Positions 1 through 11,652 of a stretch of 64,000 nucleotides of DNA are shown here, piece after piece. Positions within the stretch are counted from its first letter, which is position 1. The number at the start of each line of letters is the position of its first letter. The DNA is taken from positions 42,952,001-43,016,000 of the forward strand of contig OZ022256.1 of assembly GCA_963978905.1 (NCBI GenBank), read 5' to 3'. Source of the stretch: Trichostrongylus colubriformis (taxonomy: Eukaryota; Nematoda; Chromadorea; Rhabditida; Trichostrongylidae). The translations under genes and the position numbers were made by a program. The notes under the pieces are model-generated. The model did not search any database and was not told the origin of the DNA. It was given only the letters and a program-made list of their open reading frames with translations.

Positions 1-15
1 CGTATCTTATCCACC

Positions 16-415
16 TCATTTCCACAAAAACGCAAAAACGCAAGTTCCCCAAATCAATACGTATCTAATCTTCTTTCCACAAAAACGCAGAAACGCAAAT
101 TCCACGATTCCGCATTTCCACAAAAACGCAAAAACGCAAATTCCGCAGATCGATACGTATCTTATCCCTTTCCGCATTTCCACAAAAACGCAAAAACGCA
201 AATTCCGCATTTCCACAAAAACGCAAAAACGCAAATTCCACACTCTCTTTCTCTAATCCTCTCGTCTCTTCGTGGCATGGAAATCGATACGTATCTGATG
301 CTTTATCCGCATTTCCACAAAAACGCAAAAACGCAAAAACGCAAAAACGCAAATCGATACGTATCTATTCTTCTTTCCACAAAAACGCAAAAACGCAAAA
401 ACGCAAATTCCAAAA
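16..415. repeat. Minisatellite of AACGCA-rich units
   Basis: Irregular tandem units of roughly 20-30 bases built on 'ccacaaaaacgcaaaaacg', separated by short spacers that often contain 'atcgatacgtatct'. Both the inner hexamer and the whole unit vary in copy number. The open frames across it are repeat artefacts rich in RFCVF. The repeat runs off the left edge of the window, so its full size is unknown. Confidence 0.8.
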
Positions 416-1326
416 CTATGAACGCTGCCTTATCGTTCCTGTAAACATGCACCACTAATTGGAATTTCATATAGTCTAGCGGTCGATGCCCAGTACTGTT
501 GCTGGCATCGCGTGAGAGAATGGATCGCTTGCTTTGCTATCACAAATCTACATCATGTCTTGATCATCCACGTAAATCGCAGTATCAAAAGACATGCACC
601 ATTATTTGGAAAGCTAGGCAAATTATCGGTCGACATATCGGCGGCAGATATCAGAGCATAAGCAAAATATGTTCACCCAATGGTGTGAGCACGGGCGCAT
701 TTACCATAGCATCCGTAAAGTAGTAGTAAGCGATGTACCGAATTTCATCCCACCCCCATTCCCTGATGGCTCTTATTAGCCCTGTAAGCTGTTATCAATT
801 CCGGACAGTCACCGCCAAGACCCCGTATCCCGCAATAGTGTGTGAACACTCCAATGTTAGCCAGAAGAGCGGGACAGATTTAACGACAATCGCCTGCTGA
901 CAATTCTTAGCGAATCTCATCAACCGTCATCAGCTTGGATCACCCACCATTGATGTGCCCGTCCCACCACTCAAAATACCAATGAGCCATGAGTGCCGGC
1001 GTTCTAGGATCAACCCGCATGCGGAAACGGATTTAATGATAACGCCTGTTGACGCTCCTTTCGAATCTAATCAACCGTTATCAATTTGGATCACCCACCA
1101 ATGATGTGCCCGTCCCACCCATCAAAACCCTTATGAATGTGAGCGCTATAGGATCGACCCGAAAGGCGAAACGAAAATGGCGACATTGGCCTTTCGAGGC
1201 TCCTTATCAGCCCTTATCAGCTGCTATCGCTTTCGGTCCACCACCACTGAGATCCCCTTACCACTCACTATGTCATATCTGAAATCCAGGATCCCATCTT
1301 TGCTGCGAAACGAGATATGAATTTCC

Positions 1327-1460
1327 GGTCAAACACACACACACACACACACAAACACACACGCACACACACCAACAGACACACATAGCCGATTATATAT
1401 CCTACTATATATAATTCGCTTAGTATGTCTGTGTGTGTGTGTGTGTTTGTCCGTCTGTCA
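1327..1460. repeat. CA/TG microsatellites around a TATATA palindromic centre
   Basis: A (CA)n run at about 1327-1368 and a (TG)n run at about 1430-1448 flank 'tatatatcctactatatata'. They form the symmetry centre of the surrounding foldback. The flanks ('gagatatgaatttc' and its inverse) match those of the array at 37.8-38.4 kb. Confidence 0.75.
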
Positions 1461-1499
1461 CGAAATTCATATCTCGGGTCGCAGCAAAGGTGGGGCTGA

Positions 1500-4400
1500 T
1501 AAGAAGCCTCGGAAGGCAAATGTCACCAAATCCGTTTCGCCTTTCGCATTGGCCCCGGAGCATGCATACTCATAGATGTTGTGCGGGGTGGGACGGGGAC
1601 ATTAATGGTGGGTGACCCGCATTGATATCGCTTGATAAGATACGATAAGTAGCGTAAAAAGGCTAGGGTCCTCAAATCCGTTTCCCTTTTCGCATTGGTC
1701 CCGGAGCGTTCATACTCACAGGTGTTGTGCGAGGTGAAGCGGGGACATTAATGGTGGGTGATCCAGCTTGATAACTGTTGATAAGATTTGATAAGGAGCG
1801 TAAAAAGGCTAGAGTCGTTGAATCCGTTTCGATATTAGCATTGGTCCCGGAGCGTTCATACTCACAGGCGTTTTGTGGGGTAGGACGGGGACATTGATGG
1901 TGGGTGACCCGCACTGATAACTGTTGATACGATTTGATAAGGAGCGTAAAAAGGCTAGAGTCGTCAAATCCGTTTCCCTTTTCGCATTGGTCTCGGAGCG
2001 TTCATACTCACAGATGTTTCGCGGGGTAAGACGGGGACATTAATGGTGGGTGACCCGCATTGATATCGCTTGATAAGATACGATAAGTAGCGTAAAAAGG
2101 CTAGGGTCCTCAAATCCGTTTCCCTTTTCGCATTGGTCCCGGAGCGTTCATACTCACAGGTGTTGTGCGAGGTGAAGCGGGGACATTAATGGTGGGTGAT
2201 CCAGCTTGATAACTGTTGATAAGATTTGATAAGGAGCGTAAAAAGGCTAGAGTCGTTGAATCCGTTTCGATATTAGCATTGGTCCCGGAGCGTTCATACT
2301 CACAGGTGTTGTGCGAGGTGAAGCGGGGACATTAATGGTGGGTGATCCAGCTTGATAACTGTTGATAAGATTTGACAAGGAGCGTAAAAAGGCTAGAGTC
2401 GTCGAATCCGTTTCGCTTTTAGCATTGGTCCCGGAGCGTTCATACTCACGGGCGTTATGCGGGGTAGGACGGGGACATTGATGGTGGGTGACCCGCAATG
2501 ATAACTGTTGATACGATTTGATAAGGAGCGTAAAAAGGCTAGAGTCGTCAAATCCGTTTCCCTTTTCGCATTGGTCCCGGAGCGTTCATACTCACAGGTG
2601 GTGGCGAGGTGAAGCGGGGACATTAATGGTGGGTGATCCAGCTTGATAACTGTTGATAAGATTTGATAAGCAGCGTAAAAAGGCTAGAGTCGTTGAATCC
2701 GTTTCGATATTAGCATTGGTCCCGGAGCGTTCATACTCACAGGCGTTTTGTGGGGTAGGACGGGGACATTAATGGTGGGTGATCCAGCTTGATAACTGTT
2801 GATAAGATTTGATAAGGAGCGTAAAAAGGCTAGAGTCGTCGAATCCGTTTCTCTTTTAGCATTGGTCCCGGAGCGTTCATACTCACAGGCGTTATGCGGG
2901 GTAGGACGGGGACATTGATGGTGGGTGATCCAGCTTGATAACTGTTGATAAGATTTGATAAGGAGCGTAAAAAGGCTAGAGTCGTCGAATCCGTTTCTCT
3001 TTTAGCATTGGTCCCGGAGCGTTCATACTCACAGGCGTTATGCGGGGTAGGACGGGGACATTGATGGTGGGTGACCCGCAATGATAACTGTTGATACGAT
3101 TTGATAAGGAGCGTAAAAAGGCTAGAGTCGTCAAATCCGTTTCCCTTTTCGCATTGGTCTCGGAGCGTTCATACTCACAGATGTTTCGCGGGGTAAGACG
3201 GGGACATTAATGGTGGGTGACCCGCATTGATATCGCTTGATAAGATACGATAAGTAGCGTAAAAAGGCTAGGGTCCTCAAATCCGTTTCCCTTTTCGCAT
3301 TGGTCCCGGAGCGTTCATACTCACAGGTGTTGTGCGAGGTGAAGCGGGGACATTAATGGTGGGTGATCCAGCTTGATAACTGTTGATAAGATTTGATAAG
3401 GAGCGTAAAAAGGCTAGAGTCGTTGAATCCGTTTCGATATTAGCATTGGTCCCGGAGCGTTCATACTCACAGGTGTTGTGCGAGGTGAAGCGGGGACATT
3501 AATGGTGGGTGATCCAGCTTGATAACTGTTGATAAGATTTGACAAGGAGCGTAAAAAGGCTAGAGTCGTCGAATCCGTTTCGCTTTTAGCATTGGTCCCG
3601 GAGCGTTCATACTCACGGGCGTTATGCGGGGTAGGACGGGGACATTGATGGTGGGTGACCCGCAATGATAACTGTTGATACGATTTGATAAGGAGCGTAA
3701 AAAGGCTAGAGTCGTCAAATCCGTTTCCCTTTTCGCATTGGTCCCGGAGCGTTCATACTCACAGGTGGTGGCGAGGTGAAGCGGGGACATTAATGGTGGG
3801 TGATCCAGCTTGATAACTGTTGATAAGATTTGATAAGCAGCGTAAAAAGGCTAGAGTCGTTGAATCCGTTTCGATATTAGCATTGGTCCCGGAGCGTTCA
3901 TACTCACAGGCGTTTTGTGGGGTAGGACGGGGACATTAATGGTGGGTGATCCAGCTTGATAACTGTTGATAAGATTTGATAAGGAGCGTAAAAAGGCTAG
4001 AGTCGTCGAATCCGTTTCTCTTTTAGCATTGGTCCCGGAGCGTTCATACTCACAGGCGTTATGCGGGGTAGGACGGGGACATTGATGGTGGGTGATCCAG
4101 CTTGATAACTGTTGATAAGATTTGATAAGGAGCGTAAAAAGGCTAGAGTCGTCGAATCCGTTTCTCTTTTAGCATTGGTCCCGGAGCGTTCATACTCACA
4201 GGCGTTATGCGGGGTAGGACGGGGACATTGATGGTGGGTGACCCGCAATGATAACTGTTGATACGATTTGATAAGGAGCGTAGAAAGGCTAGAGTCGTCA
4301 AATCCGTTTCGCTTTTCGCATTGGTCCCGGAGCGTTCATACTCGCAGGTGTTTTGCAGGGTAGAACGGGGACATTGATGGTGGGTGACCCGCATTGATAA

Positions 4401-4580
4401 CTGTTGATAAGATTCGATGAGGAGCATGAGAAGGCGAATGTCGTCAAATTCGTTTCGCCTTTCGCGTTGATCCAAGAGCGCTGACACTCACGGGTGTTTA
4501 GCAGAGTGGGACGGGGACATCAATAGTGGGTGATCCAAGCTGATAATGGTTTATAAGATTCGATCAGGAGCATGAGAAGG
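1500..4580. repeat. 146-bp satellite array, about 20 monomers
   Basis: The monomer includes 'gataaggagcgtaaaaagg', 'gcattggtcccggagcg', 'ttcatactcacagg' and 'ggggacattaatggtggg'. It recurs every 146 bases, and successive 'ggggacatt' landmarks are 146 apart. Monomers differ by a few substitutions and become degenerate after about 4300. The 76-114-residue minus-strand frames here are repeat artefacts. The same family occurs as a short array at 37.8-38.4 kb. Confidence 0.9.
1915..4248. repeat. 1,167-bp higher-order repeat, two tandem copies
   Basis: Blocks of eight 146-bp monomers are duplicated in tandem. Variants at 2247, 2393 and 2830 reappear 1,167 bases later at 3414, 3560 and 3997, and the translated frames are identical. 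The match starts near 1915 and decays just after 4248. This is the pattern of recent unequal exchange or amplification. Confidence 0.85.
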
Positions 4581-5085
4581 AAAATGTCACCGAGGCCGGT
4601 ACGCTTTGTCAGCTAACTGTGGGATGTTCACATTCGTAGATATTGTAGGGTGCAGGGACCTCAACAGTACTATTGGGTACCAGGGCCTCAGTGATAACCG
4701 CTTACGGTGGCTGATAAGAGCCGTTAGGAATCGGATGGGATGAAATTCTTTACATCGCTTGATACTACTATACGACCGCTTCAGCAAAAGCGTCTGATGC
4801 TCACTGTCATTAGGTGAACATATTTTGTTTGTGTTCTGATATCACTGGCCGATGTATCGACCGCTGAATTGCCTAGCGTTCGAAAAAATGGTGCATTTCT
4901 CTTGATACTACGATCTACTTTGATAATCATGATACAATCTATATTTGTGACAGCAAAGCAAGCGTTTCACTCGGAATCATTTTCTAATTCGCTACTGGCA
5001 GCAACACTGGATATCGACCGCTAGACTATGTAAAATCCCAAGTAATGAAGCATTTCTACAAAAACTACAAATATCGATAATCGGG

Positions 5086-6090
5086 ATATGGATCTGCCAT
5101 CATTGTGTAGGAATTAGATGCTCAGCAAGTGAACAAATTGTTACCACTCGATGCAATCAATACAAAACTATCAATGTTCAAACTATCCAATTTCCCAATG
5201 ATGACCTTAACAAGTTGGCTCGCGCACACTACTTTGCACGATTCGTGTCGATGGCATGCAAAATGGGTTCGATGCAAAGCAACTGAAGTATAAAATGCTT
5301 TTTTATCGCGCCATCTCTCTGCTTTTTTCCAAATAAATAGCTGCGCTGAAGGCAGAGGAAAAGAAATTTCCACTCAACTCCACACACAACTGTGGTCGTG
5401 CCGATCAAACCCATTCTGCACAACATCGCCATGAATCGCGCGCAGTAGTGTGCGCCCGCCAGCTGGTAGTAGGATAATTCCGCGTTGATATTCGTCAGTG
5501 AAGTTTCTTTTGAGTCGCTGGAATATCATTTGCAACAGCGCAGGCCAAATGGGACAGTGTAGCAGCTGGATTACCAGTATCAAATCAACCAAAGTGGAGA
5601 CTCTCGCCCGCTTTATATCCTTGTGGAAGTTTGCGCAATGGGATGACCTAGTAAAATAGCTATAAGAGCACAACAACACTAGAACAACTCGGCTTGGCTA
5701 GGTTGGCTTGAAAGAGTTGATGACCAAATCGGGTACAGCAGTCCCCCGTTTCCGATAGATACGACTTTCGTTGAAGCTCGTGATGCGACAGTCGCGACAA
5801 AGATGCTGAATATGGGCCAAGAGTTTGGGTTCGGATGGGGCTTGGTCTTGCACTCCTCTATGCATTGCCTTATGAGGTCTCGGTGTAATGGATTAGCACA
5901 AGTGATCGGAAAGCATTATGTGCAGGTATGAGTCTTCTCTAAGACCAGAAGCTTTTCTCATAGCTCAGCATACTTTTGACTTCAATTCTCTGGGTTATGA
6001 GGAACACATAATGTGGTGATTTGACAGCAAAAACGACGACGAAATCGTTATGCAGTCTGCGTATTTTGTTATGTTTTTACTGTGTTGTTG
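5086..6090. other. No recognised gene
   Basis: This stretch lies between the foldback element and the MOSC fragment. Open frames of about 65-100 residues exist on the minus strand (for example 5374-5679), but they match no family I recognise. I see no convincing repeat. Confidence 0.4.
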
Positions 6091-6097
6091 CTTTCAA

Positions 6098-6663
6098 AGC
6101 GCGTTTGAGAATTTGTCGCCGTTGATGATTACCACACAGGGATCTCTGGATAATTTGAACTCGAAATTAGACCACAAGGTGAGATTGTTATACGACAGAG
6201 AAGAAGAAATGCTAGCAAGGCGAGTAGTCGTGATTATAACTTTCGCAAAGGTTCCCACCATGCAAACTGATCATATGGAGCTAGCTAGGCCTTTGAAAAC
6301 CGCACCTCCAGAACTAGGTGGTAGGTATACCTATGCACGCTGTGTGTTAAGAACTAATGCTGAGAATTTCCTGAAATCGGTGAGTTGGGGAGAGTAGGGA
6401 AGTTCTCCTACCCACCCTAACTCACCGATGCTCCTCGGTGGTGGATATAAAGCACAGTGGTTCGTATGGGAAAGAGGCGAAACGAACCACTGCCAAACTA
6501 TACACTAACATTTCAGATAAATTTGATTTCTTTTTTACTAGGTGACATCTTTCCAATTTCGTCCTGTCATGGTAGTAGATAAATGCCCAGCACGGGATGA
6601 GGACAAATGGTTAGACCTGTACATAGGGGATGCCCGATTTCAATGCTTCAGGCCCTGTTACAG
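6098..6663 (+). pseudogene. MOSC-domain (mARC-like) gene fragment, two exons
   Basis: Two blocks match consecutive exons of the mARC gene at 48.9-55.6 kb. The first (6098-6178) encodes SPLMITTQGSLDNLNSKL and ends at a good donor (gtgaga). The second (6542-6663) encodes FRPVMVVDKC, DEDKW, LYIGDARFQCF and RPCYR. It is 122 bases long, exactly like its counterpart, and also ends in phase 2. The acceptor of the first block appears damaged: the aligned position reads 'aa', and the nearest 'ag' is two bases in and shifts the frame. No homologues of the upstream exons or the three final exons are seen. The second block ends at 6663, where sequence of a DIRS-like retroelement begins. A partial, interrupted paralogue is the simplest reading. 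A longer frame from ATG 6050 reads through the intron and is probably not the real product. Confidence 0.7.
6379..6425. repeat. Imperfect hairpin in the MOSC-fragment intron
   Basis: 'ggtgagttggggagag' is followed after a short gap by its imperfect inverse ending 'cctaactcacc'. It lies within the 6179-6541 intron. No function is evident. Confidence 0.5.
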
Positions 6664-7990
6664 GTATGCTCCTCTCCATTTTCTTATCAATGGTCTGAGA
6701 ATTTTGGTAAAAATGTGAGGCGCTGATGATAGCCCGAAAGGAAGGAGTGTAAATTTGTATAACTTATTGCTCCATTCAAAACCTAAAAGGTTCTGGCTTT
6801 GCTCTGCAATGCGAATGTGATGATATCCGTTTTTCAAATCAAAAGGTCATGTAACCTCCACGTGGCCACAGATGCTGTACACTTGCTATGTCATCGAATT
6901 TGATACGTTCTTTAGTCACATATCTGTTTAAAACGGTGAGATCCAATACCAGTCTTAATTTCTTACCCTCCGCCCGCTGAGAGGATGGATCATCAGATTT
7001 TGAGATTCTGGGACCTCCTTCACTGCGCCATTTGTAATCAATTCCGAAATAGTCCCGTCAACAAAATCTGCATTTTCCAGCGCTAATTTGCGATTGCCAA
7101 CTCTAGGCGAGGGCTCAGGAGCCACATCTAATGGAATCGTGTATCCATGAACAATGGTATCGAGAACCAAAACATTGGCTCGAGAGCCGCCCACATAGAG
7201 ATGTGATCGTGAATAGATGCTGGATAATACTCACTAATTCTTATTTGGACAGTCGTCACGCCAACGTCCCTCGTGTCCGCACAAAAAAAACAGGGACTTT
7301 TTCGTCCCTTAAACTTGTCTCGGCTGAATCTCTGGTAAGGCGCGCGAGGCGTGAAGCTGTGTCGAAATCTCGGTCCATGTTGGAATAGTGCTTAATCCTC
7401 GGCAGGTATTTGTATGGTCGGGAATCGAGGCGCCATGTCGATTCCCGCCCTCGAAAGGACCGATTTGTAGTCCCTGGAGAAGAAGATCTCGTTTTCTTTG
7501 TTCTTTTCTCCTCCTTCTGTACTTGTTCTAAGAAATCGGACAGAAATGGGTTTGACGACTTCACTGCCTCTGCTTGCTTCTTACTTTCTAAGAATGAAAA
7601 CACCCCAGGGTGTTTGTCTGCTATCTTTAAGGTCTCATTTCTCACGTTGATCATTGCTAAAATTGCCTTTATCAACTCGTTGTCCTCCTTCTTCATTCCT
7701 GCTCTGTTCAACCGGTTCAGTTTTTGCAACAGTGATATGTTGAAATTATATCGTGATCCGTAGCCTTTTCTGCTAAAGGAAAGGTTTGGAGTTGTTACTT
7801 GTGTTGAGCTCGAAGGTTGGTTCTCTTTGATGGCCGCGATAATTGCAGCTATATCTGAATCCCTCAATAGGCGTTCCCCGCTAGGCTCCGAGCGTTACCC
7901 TGTGTCCATAGGTTCGTCTTGCTCCATAGCGGTAGCTGGTAAATCACTGTTAATGGGGATGTCGTGGACAGACGTAATTGAACCAAAAAT
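6664..7990 (-). mobile_element. DIRS-like retroelement fragment with RT
   Basis: On the minus strand, the frame 7194-6955 (LDTIVHGYTIP, ADFVDGTISELITNGAVKEV, HPLSGRR) continues after a one-base frame change into KLRLVLDLTVLNRYV, IKFDDIASV, FDLKNGYHHIRI and LYKFTLLPFGLSSA, then PHIFTKILRPLIRKWRGAY. This is the fingers and palm of a reverse transcriptase of the type in DIRS/Pat-like (tyrosine-recombinase) elements. Upstream, the 203-residue frame at 7867-7256 is lysine- and serine-rich and is likely the preceding gag-like part. The catalytic YxDD block and any recombinase are missing, so the copy is truncated at its 3' side, directly against the MOSC exon at 6663. Confidence 0.65.
7256..7867 (-). 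CDS. Gag-like ORF of the DIRS-like element
   Basis: This 203-residue frame opens with MRDSDIAAIIAAIKENQ. It has a helical, charged middle (KLNRLNRAGMKKEDNELIKA, residues about 45-75) and a basic, arginine/serine-rich tail. It lies just upstream of the reverse-transcriptase part on the same strand. I recognise no zinc knuckle or enzyme motif. Its role as a gag-like or linker region is inferred from position only. It stays open, but the downstream polymerase is frameshifted and truncated. Confidence 0.45.
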   Translation of the reverse strand: MRDSDIAAIIAAIKENQPSSSTQVTTPNLSFSRKGYGSRYNFNISLLQKLNRLNRAGMKKEDNELIKAILAMINVRNETLKIADKHPGVFSFLESKKQAEAVKSSNPFLSDFLEQVQKEEKRTKKTRSSSPGTTNRSFRGRESTWRLDSRPYKYLPRIKHYSNMDRDFDTASRLARLTRDSAETSLRDEKVPVFFVRTRGTLA

Positions 7991-8590
7991 TAGGTTAATT
8001 ACCAAGTTTTGAATTTCTAACTGAAATCGGGTGATATGACTTAGGCCTAGGTTTTCTTAATAGTTGTTGATGTTCTCGATCAATATCTCGTTGCGCTGAA
8101 AGAGCGATTGACCAAATATACAGTGCGTTTCATACAATACCGCTCCTAAGTTCTGCTAAATAAACGGGTCGTACACGGTTAATACGTTTTTGACCGACTT
8201 TTTGCCATAACTATACCAGTATCGGTCTAATCGTCCTGAAAAACAGACGATGGCTAAAGCTCGTCAAGACGAATCTCCCTGTATAGGAAACTTTCATTTT
8301 CCTCTGTCTGATTATCATCATTTTCGAGGAAATGGAAAATTGAGTCTCCGAGGCGGGAGAGAGTACCTGCGGGCATGACGGCATCGTAAACTCTCCACTA
8401 CAGCTGAAAGTTTCAGTTCCGGTATTTAAAACCAAGAAATGTCAATAAATTCGGCAAGAGCATGATCACGTGATCATTTTGATCCCACTCATGAATGGTT
8501 TTTCTTAATTTCAATGTGAAAGTGGCATTACAGTAAACCCTTTTTCAAAATTTCCTACTTAGTCAGAAAGGTATTTTTTGTAAAATAAAA

Positions 8591-9000
8591 ATTAGCTGTG
8601 GCGGTTCAGTGGATTTTATTACGAGGCAGAATAGACGAGATGATAATATATTTATCTGATAGGGACAGGTAAGAAGAGCAAACCAACGTCTTCCTCGTGA
8701 CGTTGGGAAAGAAGCGAATGAGGCCTACTATCTTGTGAGGCCGTTGACCCTGTGGATCATAAGTACGGACGCCCGTATAGAACGCCGTCTCAGACAACGA
8801 GACGACGATGGACTGGCATCGTCGTGATAGACGATGATACTCCGCCGGCGACGGAGTTTACAGTTACACATATGTGAAATAGCGGGAGATATATATTCTT
8901 CTTTTCATCACTAGTGGAGGTAGGTTGATAAGCTTCTTGTTGGCGGTGGCTGAGTGTGATTGAAGGTTGTGGCTCGACGACGATTGAAAGAGCAGGACGG
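8591..9000. other. No recognised gene; small GC-rich hairpins
   Basis: This lies between the left inverted arm and the 3' end of the LINE. Short self-complementary stretches occur near 8780-8850 ('cgtcgt' and 'ccgccggcgacgg' types). I see no coding signal. Confidence 0.35.
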
Positions 9001-9035
9001 AAGTTGGCGTTTGTGGTGAAAATAAATAGGATTAG

Positions 9036-10744
9036 TTATACACGACTGGTTATCGAGCAAGCAAAATAGGCATGATACGAGATGATGAATAATAAGATCA
9101 AGAAGATCACGAATATACGCCTTGAAGAGGACGGCGCTGCCGTGCTAGACCTGCCTGCAAACCCATTCCGTATACGGAGCCGTGGAATGCCCCATTGCCG
9201 CCTATAATATTTTGGCACTTTCGTTCGCCTGAAGCACTGCAACCGCCATGCATTCTGGCAGTCGCCGATCGACACCACCAGCCCCAAGCCGATGAACGCG
9301 AAGTCGTTACCCCAGCGAGGTGGGCTTGAACCTAATTTTGAAGAGTTGGCACGACACTGACTGAGTGCATTGATTAATTTGAGAAAAAAGGAAATGAACA
9401 GAGCTTGGAAGTGAGTGGAAAAATTGAGTTTATAATCATAGTGGAAGCCAAGGTCCTTGACAGAGGAAACTTTATCAAGAACGTGACTGCCTAGACAGTA
9501 GGGGTGCAACAGATTGGAAGTACCGATCCTCATGAAAACTGTTTTGTCGGGGGCAAGGGGTAAGTTCCATTCATACGACCACTTCAAAATGACATCTAAG
9601 GCCTTCTGAATGACACGTGTATCCTCATAGCTTTCAACCCTTCTGTATATTTTGACATCATCCGCATATTGCTTGCAGATTACACCACATTCCTCTAAGA
9701 GACCAGGAAGATCAGAGGTATATATGGCAAAAAGGATGGGGGATAAGACACCACCTTGGGGAACACCACTTTTGACATCTCTCACTGTCGAAAAGGTCGA
9801 ACCAATTCTGACCTGAAACGTTCTATCAGACAGGAACTCTTTTATCCATTGTAGGAGTATTGGATGGAGTCCTAGCCGCTCCATTTTGAATAAAAGTTTC
9901 GCATGATCAACCCTGTCAAATGCTTTGGAAAAGTCAAAATAAATTACATCGCAAGATTTTTTGGTATCGAGGTAATCAGTCCAGTCGTTGATACATTCCA
10001 AGAGATTCGTTTCAGCAGAGCGACCAGGAATAAAACCATGTTGGTTGTCTGGTATTATTCGGTTCCTATCAAGATGACTCAAAATATGTTTTTTTAAAGT
10101 TTTCTCAAAAATACGACAAAAGAAGGATGTTTACTGACGGGCCTATAATTATCAACAGAATGGGGAGGTTCCTCCTTCAACAAAGGTGTGATGAAGGAGT
10201 GTTCCCATCTTTTCGGAATTTCAGAAGAGCAGAGAGATTGATTGAAGATATAGGCAAGAGGCTCCGCCACAACATGCGCAATTTTCTTAACAAACATGGA
10301 AGGTACGAAGTCCGGGGTCAGTGACAGAGTACTGGGCAACTTATTTAATAAAGTATAGATTGTAAAACCATCTACCCATGGAAAGTCAGTCATTGGGATA
10401 TCAACAATACGAGAAAAAGACGGGTGAGAATTATCTCGCTCAGAATACACTTCACAAAATTTATCTGCAAGTAGGTCTGCTTTTTCCTTGTCTGAAATTG
10501 CAGCTCGACCATCTTTTTTGAGACAGGGAATTCTTTGAAAGGATTGCAATTTCTTATTCAGTAACTTGAAAAACGCCATCCTGTTTCCACTATCGAGTAT
10601 CTTTTTCTCTACGTGTTTATTGTACTTCCGAAGAAGGGAGTCAAATTTCACAGAAAAACGGTGAAACTTCTCCCAATCTTCCTCAGACCGAGAGTTTCTA
10701 GCTGCATAAAACAGACAGCACCTGTGTTCAAGCATATTTTGCAA
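9036..10744 (-). pseudogene. CR1 ORF2, reverse transcriptase part, frameshifted
   Basis: Two overlapping frames (10744-10094 and 10082-9036) give a reverse transcriptase. The first has SLTPDFVPSMFVKK, WEHSFITPLLK and NYRPVS. The second has NQHGFIPGRSAETNLLE, VIYFDFSKAFDRVDH, SGVPQGGVLSPILFAIY and the catalytic QYADDVK, followed by the thumb (APDKTVFMRIG, VKDLGF). The catalytic aspartates are intact. The join near 10090 is a frameshift. After about residue 230 of the second frame the sequence no longer resembles CR1, so the C-terminal end is deleted or replaced. Confidence 0.85.
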
Positions 10745-11652
10745 GTAAGGGAAAGATAAGAGTGCGAAGCAAATACACGCTTTATGGGTACAAACATGTC
10801 GATGACGTGGTGTAACATACTCAGAAACATCTCATATTTATCGTTAACCGACCTCGTAGACTCAAATGAGTCCCTCCAAGCAACAGAAGAAAGATAGTGA
10901 GTAATGCCGTCGAAGTCAGAGTTGAAAAAGTCTCTATAGAGTGTGAACCGAGGCTCGTAGTAGGTGCAAGTTAAACAAAACAATATACTGTTGTGGTCAC
11001 TACTACCAACTGGTGGTTCGACCATGACGCTGTTAATCAGTGTTGTGTCATTGGAGAATACAAGATCGAGGATATGGGCCCCTCTCGTGGGATGATCAAC
11101 ATGTTGCTTGAAATCATGCGCCACCAAGACCTCTAAAAGAGTAGATCCGGAATTCCCATGGGTTGATGAAACGAGGTTCCAATCAATTTCGGGTAAGTTG
11201 AAATCCCCAACAATCACAGAAGGATACTCGCATGTACTTTGATCACTAATAACATTGGAAAGTTGATCGTTGAACGAAGACGGGCATGAAGGAGCTCTGT
11301 ATACTATTATAAATCTTATTTTACTACATTCAAATAGTATGTCAACGGCTAATATTTCGTATGCCTCACGAACCGAGTCGGAAAAAACTTCTATGTAGTT
11401 AAATATACTTCTTATCAGTATAAGCACACCTCCTCTCTGGCTTTTATACCTATCACGACGCACAAAACAGTACCCATCAGTACAGATTAAAGAACAAAGT
11501 GTGTGGGAAGAACTGAGCCACGTTTCACAAAATATCAGCACATCAAAGTGTTTTTTCAATAAAAGGTCAACATGGATCGCATTCTTAGGAAGAGATCTGA
11601 TGTTCGTGTAAAAACATGAAATGTTATCTCTACAAAACCTACGATCATTCAC
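10648..11652 (-). pseudogene. CR1 ORF2, AP-endonuclease domain
   Basis: This 334-residue frame has the order of motifs of an APE-type endonuclease: FYTNIRSLPKN near the start, VLIFCETWLSS, RGGVLILI, FIIVYRAPS, VIVGDFNLPEIDW, and the terminal GSSDHNSILF. This enzyme nicks target DNA to prime reverse transcription. The key Asp, Asn and His residues of these motifs are present. It begins where ORF1 ends. An initial ATG is not evident at that point. A frameshift near 10650-10744 separates it from the polymerase. Confidence 0.85.

Larger units (their letters stand above)
421..5085. mobile_element. Giant foldback element with satellite-filled arms
   Basis: Bases 425-1040 match the reverse complement of 4570-5080. 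For example, 'atcgaccgctagactat' near 5013 is the inverse of sequence near 470-490, and 'gggtgaacatattttg' near 4812 is the inverse of 665-680. The inner parts are also inverted: the block at 1140-1330 pairs with 1440-1540 around a TA-rich centre near 1400. The right arm has been lengthened by about 20 copies of a 146-bp repeat, while the left arm has about two copies in inverted orientation. No transposase is visible, so this is a non-autonomous foldback-type element or an inverted duplication. Its exact ends and any target duplication could not be fixed by eye. Confidence 0.7.

Noticed and set aside
1672..4487. Series of 76-114-residue minus-strand ORFs
   Set aside because: They repeat with the 146-bp satellite period and shift between copies. 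They are repeat shadows, not a gene family.
1500..4580. CRISPR-like array
   Set aside because: The whole 146-bp unit is repeated, with no unique spacers between short repeats, and the context is eukaryotic.
6050..6397. 115-residue secreted protein from ATG 6050
   Set aside because: Its middle part matches a MOSC exon ending at the donor at 6179. The rest is read-through into the intron, and the apparent signal peptide overlaps the intron/acceptor region.
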